From: Sulfurivermis sp040755915
Lineage (GTDB): Bacteria > Pseudomonadota > Gammaproteobacteria > Thiohalomonadales > Thiohalomonadaceae
Direction: 5' to 3'
Assembly: GCA_040755915.1 (NCBI GenBank)
Contig: JBFLWM010000021.1
Span: 4,680 to 68,679 of the forward strand
Length of the DNA stretch: 64,000 bases
Shown: piece by piece, positions 58,729-64,000 of the stretch
Layout of the letters: the number at the start of each line of letters is the position of its first letter
How positions within the stretch are numbered: position 1 is the stretch's first letter
The notes under the pieces: generated by a model
What the model was told of the DNA's origin: nothing
Seen by the model: the letters and a program-made list of their open reading frames with translations, nothing else
Databases searched by the model: none
Made by a program: the position numbers and the translations under genes

Positions 58729-59877
58729 ATGAATCCACGCCCCCTCATCATCGACGACACCACCCTGCGCGACGGCGAGCAGACCGCCGGTGTGGCCTTC
58801 TCCCTGGAGGAGAAACTGGCCATCGCCCGCGCACTGGACGGCATCGGCGTGCCGGAGCTGGAGGTCGGGATCCCGGCGATGGGCGTTGAGGAACGTGAGG
58901 GCATAAAGGCGCTGGCCGCGCTCGGGCTGGATGCGCACCTGCTGGTCTGGGCGCGCATGCGGGACGACGACATCGCGCTGTGTAACAGCCTCGGCGTGCA
59001 GATGGTGGACCTCTCCATCCCGGTGTCCGATCAGCAGATCGCCCGCAAGCTTGGGCGCGACCGTGCCTGGGTACTGGCGAACATCGAACGTTGCGTGCCG
59101 CAGGCGCTGGCGCTGGGGCTGGATGTCTGTGTCGGCGGCGAGGATGCCTCGCGTGCCGATGACGATTTCCTGGTGCAGGTGGCGGAGACGGCACAGGCCG
59201 CCGGTGCGCGCCGCTTCCGTTTTGCCGATACCCTCGGGGTGCTCGACCCCTTTGCCGTCCACGAGCGCTTTGCGCATCTGCGCCGTCGCGTGGACATCGA
59301 CCTGGAAATGCATGCCCACGACGACCTCGGCCTGGCCACCGCCAACACCCTCGCTGCGGTGCGTGCCGGCGCGACGCATGTAAACACTACCGTCAACGGC
59401 CTCGGCGAGCGCGCCGGCAATGCCGCGCTGGAAGAGGTGGCGGTGGCGCTGCGTTGCCTGCACGGCATCGACAGCGGCATCGAGCTGCGCGACATCGGCG
59501 CCGTGTCGCAACTGGTGGCGCAGGCCTCGGGGCGGCCGCTGCCGTGGCAGAAGAGCGTGGTGGGCGAGGGCGTGTTTACCCACGAATCCGGCATCCACGT
59601 CGACGGCCTGCTCAAGGACCCGCGCAACTACCAGGGCTTCGACCCGGCACTGCTGGGCCGCGCCCATCGTCTGGTGCTGGGCAAGCACTCGGGCAGCCAT
59701 GGCGTGATGCGCGGTTATGCCGAGCTGGGCATCCGCCTGAGCGAGGAACAGGCGCAGCAGTTGCTGCCGCAGATCCGCGCCTTTGCCGTGCAGCACAAGC
59801 GCGCACCGGAGGCGATGGAGCTGGAACAGATTTACCGCACGGGACAATTGCAGGGCGCACCCCTCGGGAGGCAATGA
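58729..59877 (+). CDS. nifV: Homocitrate synthase NifV
   Basis: Condenses acetyl-CoA and 2-oxoglutarate to homocitrate, the organic ligand of FeMo-co. The 382-residue product shows IIDDTTLRDGEQTAGVAF (metal-binding Asp), ELEVGIPAMG, MHAHDDLGLATANTLAA with the second-metal histidines and NGLGERAGNA. The ribosome site AGGAG lies 8 bases before the ATG. Expressed from its own sigma-54/NifA promoter. Confidence 0.96.
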   Translation: MNPRPLIIDDTTLRDGEQTAGVAFSLEEKLAIARALDGIGVPELEVGIPAMGVEEREGIKALAALGLDAHLLVWARMRDDDIALCNSLGVQMVDLSIPVSDQQIARKLGRDRAWVLANIERCVPQALALGLDVCVGGEDASRADDDFLVQVAETAQAAGARRFRFADTLGVLDPFAVHERFAHLRRRVDIDLEMHAHDDLGLATANTLAAVRAGATHVNTTVNGLGERAGNAALEEVAVALRCLHGIDSGIELRDIGAVSQLVAQASGRPLPWQKSVVGEGVFTHESGIHVDGLLKDPRNYQGFDPALLGRAHRLVLGKHSGSHGVMRGYAELGIRLSEEQAQQLLPQIRAFAVQHKRAPEAMELEQIYRTGQLQGAPLGRQ

Positions 59878-60653
59878 TGAACAGTGCAGAGTTGGCCATC
59901 AATGAAGTTGCCGTGCCTGCGCCGGGCCTGTTCGCGCTGTGGCGCGAGGACATCGCCTGTGTGTTCGAGCGCGACCCGGCGGCGCGCAACCGCTTCGAGG
60001 TGCTGACCACCTATCCCGGCGTCCATGCCATCATGCTGCACCGCATGGCGCACAAGCTGTGGTCGCGCGGCTGGCGTTATTCCGCACGTCTGCTGGCCTT
60101 TGTCGTGCGCCTCGCCACCAACATCGACATCCATCCCGGCGCGCAGATCGGTCGCCGCTTCTTCATCGACCACGGCGCCGGTGTGGTGATCGGCGAGACC
60201 GCCATCGTCGGCGACGACTGCACGCTGTACCACGGCGTCACCCTCGGCGGCACCAGCTGGAACAAGGGCCGTCGTCATCCGCAGCTGGGCAACGGCGTGC
60301 TGGTCGGCGCCGGCGCCAAGATCCTCGGCGCCATCCACCTCGACGACGGCGTGCGCGTCGGCGCCAATTCGGTGGTGGTGCAGGACGTGCCGGCAGGGCG
60401 TACCGTGGTCGGCATCCCCGGCCGCATCGTGCGCGCCCGCAACGCCGCCCGCCGCACCGTGCACGGCATCGATCTGGACCACCACCTGATCCCCGATCCG
60501 GTGGGCCGCGCCATCGGCTGCCTGATGGAGCGCATCGAACACCTGGAAAAGAAGCTGGCGCAGATGCCGGACGGCGCCTGCGGCGAGTGCGCCGAAGGCG
60601 GCCACTGCGATGCCCATGCCTTCGATCACGACGGCCCCCACGCGAAGCGCTGA
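59877..60653 (+). CDS. cysE: Serine O-acetyltransferase, nif-linked
   Basis: Makes O-acetylserine for cysteine, here likely to feed NifS during nitrogenase synthesis. The 258-residue protein has the N-terminal helical SATase domain (IACVFERDPAARNRFEVLTTYPGVHAIMLHR begins it), then hexapeptide left-handed beta-helix repeats (DIHPGAQIGRRFFIDHGAGVVIGE), with YHGVTLGGTSWNKGRRHP. A Cys/His-rich tail (GACGECAEGGHCDAHAFDH) is atypical and might bind metal. The start is either of two adjacent ATGs (59874 or 59877); the second is better spaced from GGGAGG and overlaps the nifV stop by one base. Confidence 0.93.
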   Translation: MNSAELAINEVAVPAPGLFALWREDIACVFERDPAARNRFEVLTTYPGVHAIMLHRMAHKLWSRGWRYSARLLAFVVRLATNIDIHPGAQIGRRFFIDHGAGVVIGETAIVGDDCTLYHGVTLGGTSWNKGRRHPQLGNGVLVGAGAKILGAIHLDDGVRVGANSVVVQDVPAGRTVVGIPGRIVRARNAARRTVHGIDLDHHLIPDPVGRAIGCLMERIEHLEKKLAQMPDGACGECAEGGHCDAHAFDHDGPHAKR

Positions 60654-60654
60654 C

Positions 60655-61161
60655 ATGGACCTGCTCGAATTCAGCGACTACAGCCTGTACTTCGATGCGC
60701 CGCTGCCGGCGCGTGTCGAGGCGCTGCTGAACGAGGCCGCCGCAGCCTATGCCGCCGGTGCGGCCGAACTGCCGCTGTTGCGCGCCTATGTCCTGGCACC
60801 GGAGAACCTAACCGTTCTGGTTGCGCTGTACCGCTACTTCTATTACCAGCACCAGCTGGACGAGGCGTTTTGCATCGCCGAGAAGGCGCGTCTGGTTGCC
60901 GGCGCGATGCTGGGATTTCCCGGCGACTGGCGGCGTCTGGATCTGTCCTGGCTGAGTGATGCCGTGCGTCACTCCATGGGCCTGGTGCGGTTCTGCCTGC
61001 TCGCCCTCAAGGCCGAAGGGCTGCTGCTGCTGCGGCTCGGAAAGCATGACGAAGGCTTTGCGCGTCTGGCCAAGGTGCGCGAACTGGACGAGGCGGATCG
61101 GCTCGGCGCCGGTGCGTTGCTGGCAGTGTGTGAATCCGCCTCGCTGTCGGCGGCGGTGTAG
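60655..61161 (+). CDS. Uncharacterised helical protein in the nifV operon
   Basis: A 168-residue product starting MDLLEFSDYSLYFDAPLPARVE. Not recognised. It looks all-helical and TPR-like: LRAYVLAPENLTVLVALYRYFYYQHQLDEAFCIAEKA is a helix pair with TPR spacing, and LLLLRLGKHDEGFARLAKVRELDEADRLGA is another. It starts 1 base after cysE, so is co-expressed; nifW follows after 116 bases. A chaperone or docking role in nitrogenase maturation is possible but unproven. Confidence 0.75.
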   Translation: MDLLEFSDYSLYFDAPLPARVEALLNEAAAAYAAGAAELPLLRAYVLAPENLTVLVALYRYFYYQHQLDEAFCIAEKARLVAGAMLGFPGDWRRLDLSWLSDAVRHSMGLVRFCLLALKAEGLLLLRLGKHDEGFARLAKVRELDEADRLGAGALLAVCESASLSAAV

Positions 61162-61223
61162 CCACGGCTGATTTCATTCCACGCCGGTGGTGCGAAGGTT
61201 GTAGCGCCGGGTTCAAGCGGCCT

Positions 61224-61241
61224 GGCCGGCTGAAGCCGGCC
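61224..61241. repeat. Short GC-rich hairpin before nifW
   Basis: GGCCGGCT-GA-AGCCGGCC, an 8-bp perfect stem, followed by ctacgac. The surrounding text (gtagcgccgggttcaagcgg) is typical of dispersed REP-like intergenic elements. Lies 36 bases before nifW; it could process or stabilise the nifV-operon mRNA. Confidence 0.65.
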
Positions 61242-61277
61242 CTACGACAGGCAGGATAAACATACGAGGAGGCAATC

Positions 61278-61592
61278 ATGAGCACGCTGAACGACGATCT
61301 GCAGGACCTGGAAAGCGCCGAGGATTTCCTCGACTACTTCGGCATCGGTTACGAGCGTGCCGTGGTGCAGGTCTACCGCCTGCACATCCTGCAACGCTTC
61401 CATGACTACATGCAGCGGGTGAGCTTGCCGGAAGACGAGGATGCGCAGCGCGCTGCCTACCGCGAGGCGCTGGCCGCCGCCTATCACGACTTCGTGCTGT
61501 CCGACGCGGTGACCGAAAAGGTGTTCAAGGTGTTTCAAGACGCCGCACCGCGCAAGGTGGCGGTGGCGTTCACGGATATCAGGAGCTTCTGA
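61278..61592 (+). CDS. nifW: Nitrogenase stabilising/protective protein NifW
   Basis: A 104-residue helical protein linked to MoFe protein maturation and O2 protection. Family blocks are LQDLESAEDFLDYFGIGYERAVVQVYRLHILQRF and the C-terminal KVFKVFQDAAPRKVAVAFTDI. The ribosome site GAGGAGG is just upstream of ATG 61278. Its stop shares one base with the nifZ start. Confidence 0.95.
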   Translation: MSTLNDDLQDLESAEDFLDYFGIGYERAVVQVYRLHILQRFHDYMQRVSLPEDEDAQRAAYREALAAAYHDFVLSDAVTEKVFKVFQDAAPRKVAVAFTDIRSF

Positions 61593-62038
61593 TGCGACCG
61601 CAATTCGACTACGGCGACAAGGTGCGCGTGATCCGCAACGTGCGCAATGACGGTACCTTTCCGGGTATGGCCACCGGCGACCTGCTGGTGCGCCGCGGCA
61701 GCGTGGGCTTCGTGCGCAACATCGGCACCTTCCTGCAGGATCAGATCATCTATGAGGTGCATTTCCTGGAAGATGAACGCGTGGTCGGCTGCCGCGAGGA
61801 GGAGCTCATCGACGCCGCGGCGCATTGGGTGCCGAGCCGCTACGAGAGCCGCGAATACGTCAGCGCCGCGCTGACCCTGGCCCATCAGGGCAAGGTGCTG
61901 GTGCAGGCCGGCGAGCGTGGCCAGATCCTCAAGGTATGGCGCGACGACGAAAAAGGCGTCAGCTACGACGTCATCTTTCACGACCTGACCCTGCGCGTGC
62001 CGGAACGCGGCCTGAATCCCCTGGAGGCCCCCGCATGA
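61592..62038 (+). CDS. nifZ: Nitrogenase maturation protein NifZ
   Basis: A 148-residue protein that assists P-cluster formation of the MoFe protein. N-terminal block FDYGDKVRVIRNVRNDGTFPGMATGDLLVRRG and YEVHFLEDERVVGCREEELI are typical. The second half repeats a related beta-barrel pattern (GKVLVQAGERGQILKVWRDDE). One-base overlap with nifW and a four-base overlap with nifM. Confidence 0.94.
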   Translation: MRPQFDYGDKVRVIRNVRNDGTFPGMATGDLLVRRGSVGFVRNIGTFLQDQIIYEVHFLEDERVVGCREEELIDAAAHWVPSRYESREYVSAALTLAHQGKVLVQAGERGQILKVWRDDEKGVSYDVIFHDLTLRVPERGLNPLEAPA

Positions 62039-62856
62039 CTGCCGACAACTACCTGCGCCTGCGCACCGCGCTGGCCGGTTTCCAGCGTACCCCGGCACAG
62101 TTGTCGGACGACGAGCGGCAGGCGGTCGACCTGCAGGTGGCGCGCACGGCGGCGTTGCAGAACCGCGTGCTGGCGCATGCCGCAGCGCAGGATGTGCACG
62201 TGCCGGCGGCCGTGGTGGAGCAGGCGGTGCTATCCATCCGCGCCCGTTATGACAGCGAAGAATCGTTTCTCGACGACCTGGCCGGCAATGGCCTGGACCT
62301 GCTGACGCTGCGCGGCGCGCTGGAGCGGGAACTGCGCGTCGATGCCGTCATCGAGCGCGTCTCCGCCGCGCACTGCGCCATCAGCGACGATGAGGCGGCC
62401 ATCTACTACTACCAGCACCCCGAACGCTTCACCCGCCCGGAGATCCGCACCGCGCGCCACATCCTCATCACCCTCAACGATGCCTATCCGGACAATCGCC
62501 GCGACCGCGCCCTGCCGTGCCTGCAGCAGATCCGCCGCGAGATCGCCGACCCGGCGCAGCAGTTCGAGGCCATGGCCCGGCGCCACTCGGAATGCCCCAG
62601 TGCCCTCGAAGGCGGCCGCCTCGGCCGCGTCAAACCGGGCATGCTCTATGCCGCCCTCGACGCCGCCCTGTTCACGCTGGCCGCCGGCGAGATGAGCGAG
62701 GTGATCGAATCGGAAATCGGCCTGCACGTCCTCTGGTGCGAGGCTGTCGAACCCGGCGGTGTCGTTCCCTTTGCCGAAGTGCGCGGCAGGATCATCGACC
62801 ATCTCGGCGAGCGCAAGCGCAAACAGTTCCTGCGCCAGTGGCTGGCCACAGCGTAG
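62035..62856 (+). CDS. nifM: NifM peptidyl-prolyl isomerase
   Basis: A 273-residue parvulin-type PPIase needed for NifH maturation in Gammaproteobacteria. It has an N-terminal helical chaperone-like region (about 1-125) and a PpiC domain (about 130-240) with TARHILITLND, FEAMARRHSECPSALEGGRLGRVKPGMLYAALDAALF and SEIGLHVLWCE. ATGA overlap with nifZ. Last gene of the nif island in this window. Confidence 0.94.
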   Translation: MTADNYLRLRTALAGFQRTPAQLSDDERQAVDLQVARTAALQNRVLAHAAAQDVHVPAAVVEQAVLSIRARYDSEESFLDDLAGNGLDLLTLRGALERELRVDAVIERVSAAHCAISDDEAAIYYYQHPERFTRPEIRTARHILITLNDAYPDNRRDRALPCLQQIRREIADPAQQFEAMARRHSECPSALEGGRLGRVKPGMLYAALDAALFTLAAGEMSEVIESEIGLHVLWCEAVEPGGVVPFAEVRGRIIDHLGERKRKQFLRQWLATA

Positions 62857-62868
62857 GGCAGGTCGCAG

Positions 62869-62935
62869 GGCGGACTTCAGTCCGCCTGTGCAACCACAAC
62901 CTCGCCGCTTACCATAGGGCGGATTTCGATCCGCC
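62869..62935. repeat. Pair of short hairpin repeats after nifM
   Basis: Two related palindromes: GGCGGACTTCAGTCCGCC (62869-62886) and GGCGGATTTCGATCCGCC (62918-62935), 31 bases apart. They fit dispersed REP-like units and lie in a 321-base gap (62857-63177) without a convincing gene. The rest of that gap has a possible promoter and the start of the foreign AT-rich segment. Confidence 0.7.
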
Positions 62936-63025
62936 GACTCCCATCGCCGCATCCGTCACATCGACGCTTGGCCGGCGCCGGCACGCCACTGGTATCCCAA
63001 TGGCTCCGTCATACGACCGCTACGG

Positions 63026-63053
63026 TTGATACGCCGTCATTTTGCGGTATATT
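63026..63053 (+). promoter_or_regulatory. Possible sigma-70 promoter before the AT-rich terminal gene
   Basis: TTGATA (63026-63031), 16 bases, TATATT (63048-63053). Reasonable match, not proven. Downstream are AGGGAG and two ATGs opening tiny frames of 19 (63108) and 14 (63113) codons, which close before the large gene. They may be remnants or leader peptides. Confidence 0.4.
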
Positions 63054-63162
63054 CGTCCCCATGCTTCCGCCAAAGCAGGATGCAACTACCCGGAACTAAG
63101 AGGGAGTATGAAATGGAACAATTCACCGGCCGTGATATCAGTCATATGGTCGTCTAATTGTC

Positions 63163-63169
63163 GTTAGGC
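63163..63169. other. Integron core-site-like heptamer GTTAGGC
   Basis: GTTAGGC fits the GTTRRRY recombination core at which integron cassettes join. The gene begins 8 bases further on, as in many cassettes. Its reverse complement, GCCTAAC, is matched over six bases by GCCTAA at 63873-63878 just after the gene's stop, where an IS element begins. A weak inverted pairing (AACAATT at 63118 with AATTGT at 63157) precedes the heptamer, but a complete attC could not be traced. Confidence 0.45.
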
Positions 63170-63177
63170 ATCATTCC

Positions 63178-63870
63178 ATGGACAACACACCATTCGAGAT
63201 TAGCCATACTTGGGGCGATCCTCGCGAACCAGACTATAGAAACAATGCTCGCGTAAGCTTTGCTCATTACAAGGAGGGTGATATCCACCTCTTCTTTGCG
63301 ATGTACCCGATCACGCCGGAAAAGGGTGGTCCCGTAGTAGTAGAGGTTCCTGCCTATATCAGAGAGCGGTTTGGAAATGATTGGTCGAGGTGCCAGATTG
63401 CTATACAAAGAGTCGTTGACTATTTGAAGTCATTAAATGAGTCAAAAGTCCATCGGAAATACACCGACCTTGTCGTTGACACCTCTAAAGTACCGAAGTG
63501 GCTTCCAGTGCAACTCAAGCTGTTCACTGAGAAGCACACTTTCTTTATCGATACGTTGCCAGCTGCTAAGACATTTCCTTTTGTTTCGGTGGGACTGATC
63601 ACTGCATATTACAAGGAAGTGTTAATAGGCGTTGGTTTTAACAGCGTAGCCGTGAATTGGGCGCTGATTGCTATAGGTATAACCATTCTGTGGTTGTTGT
63701 TATCTGACATCGGCAAAAGATGGCTAGTTTACCGGAACCCGCCGATATTCTTGGCGCTTCATGGCTGGACGCTGAGCGACACAATGTCAGGTACGTTCAA
63801 ACGTTACGGTCGGCGGTACTGCATAACTTTGTGTTTTTCATTGTTGATTATTAGTGAGAGTTTTCGCTAA
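63178..63870 (+). CDS. AT-rich hypothetical membrane protein, possible integron cassette gene
   Basis: A 230-residue product of unknown function. The N-terminal ~155 residues look soluble, with mixed alpha/beta (VSFAHYKEGDIHLFFAMYPI, IAIQRVVDYLKSLNES). Hydrophobic helices lie near residues 160-180 (AVNWALIAIGITILWLLLSDIG) and at the C-terminus (CITLCFSLLII). Base composition and codon choice are clearly more AT-rich than every other gene in the window, indicating recent transfer. The stop at 63868-63870 is 8 bases before an IS5-type left end. Ribosome site is weak. Confidence 0.65.
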   Translation: MDNTPFEISHTWGDPREPDYRNNARVSFAHYKEGDIHLFFAMYPITPEKGGPVVVEVPAYIRERFGNDWSRCQIAIQRVVDYLKSLNESKVHRKYTDLVVDTSKVPKWLPVQLKLFTEKHTFFIDTLPAAKTFPFVSVGLITAYYKEVLIGVGFNSVAVNWALIAIGITILWLLLSDIGKRWLVYRNPPIFLALHGWTLSDTMSGTFKRYGRRYCITLCFSLLIISESFR

Positions 63871-63878
63871 ATGCCTAA

Positions 63879-64000
63879 GGAACTTCTGCAAAAGTCCCCG
63901 ATCTGATCCTGCAACCGCATGATCGGAGCCGAGGACGGGAATAATGAAACAACTGAGCATGACCACGGGGTTCGAGAAATACACCAAGGCGACTAAGCGC
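63879..64000 (+). mobile_element. IS5-family insertion sequence, left end (continues beyond window)
   Basis: The element starts with a probable terminal repeat GGAACTTCTGCAAAAGTCCC, preceded by CTAA, which fits the YTAR target duplicated by IS5-group elements. A transposase reading frame begins at 63944. The right end, the other terminal repeat and the second CTAA copy lie outside the window, so the element boundaries are inferred. Confidence 0.7.
63944..64000 (+). CDS. IS5-family transposase, N-terminal fragment
   Basis: Only 19 codons are in the window: MKQLSMTTGFEKYTKATKR. The pattern of a short hydrophilic start with F-E-K-Y-x-K-x-T-K-R is that of IS5-group transposases, which continue with an arginine-rich region and a DDE domain. 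Open at the window edge; ribosome site GAGGACGGGA lies just upstream. Confidence 0.7.
   Translation, partial: MKQLSMTTGFEKYTKATKR

Noticed and set aside
62869..62886. Intrinsic terminator after nifM
   Set aside because: The hairpin lacks a following U-run; it is better explained as a REP-like repeat, paired with the one at 62918.

Overview
The window reads as chromosome of a GC-rich gammaproteobacterium that oxidises reduced sulfur, stores glycogen and fixes nitrogen. The inference rests on the gene order ribD-ribC-ribB-ribH-nusB-thiL-pgpA, on gammaproteobacterial families such as YcgL, on a soxB for thiosulfate oxidation, and on two blocks of nif accessory genes that include nifM. A Chromatiales-like or related sulfur-oxidising lineage fits, but the genus cannot be read from the sequence. 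No tRNA, rRNA or CRISPR array was seen.

Layout. 0-6 kb: the riboflavin operon running into nusB, thiL and pgpA, then an exported retropepsin-like protease. 6-10.4 kb (minus strand): xseB-ispA-dxs (isoprenoid precursors) followed by queD-folE2 (queuosine/pterin). 10.4-16.6 kb (minus): an unusual exported module, made of one 1670-residue beta-propeller/TPR/transglutaminase-like protein and two small paralogous TPR-like proteins. 16.7-23.8 kb: glycogen metabolism, with glgB divergent from glgC-GH57-malQ. 23.9-34.2 kb: a membrane protein/vWA lipoprotein pair, dinB, a YbaK-HDOD fusion, an exported pentapeptide-repeat protein, several DUF genes, and a cation:proton antiporter broken by a one-base frameshift. 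34.4-42.2 kb: soxB, a two-component system, a SulP transporter with a universal stress protein, and nhaD. 42.7-46.6 kb: a large PAS-GGDEF-EAL protein.

46.6-62.9 kb is a nitrogen-fixation accessory island in three transcription units: nifE-nifN-nifX-DUF269-CCE_0567-fdxB-2Fe2S-orf-GNAT; iscA-nifU-nifS; and nifV-cysE-orf-nifW-nifZ-nifM. Each starts with a textbook sigma-54 -24/-12 promoter and an upstream TGT-N10-ACA NifA site. Together they cover FeMo-cofactor scaffolding (NifE/N/X), Fe-S supply (IscA/NifU/NifS plus CysE for cysteine), homocitrate (NifV) and nitrogenase maturation (NifW/Z/M). The structural genes nifHDK are not in the window. A five-gene minus-strand operon (GbsR/MarR regulator, small membrane protein, SDR-DoxX fusion, DUF2269, DUF4166) sits between the first two units and carries two near-identical palindromic operators.

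The last kilobase changes character. GC-rich palindromic repeats are followed by a visibly AT-richer membrane-protein gene. It is bounded on the left by GTTAGGC and on the right by GCCTAA, the pattern of an integron gene cassette. The right boundary is interrupted by the left end of an IS5-type element that runs off the window. Short palindromic repeats are scattered through the intergenic gaps of the whole window.
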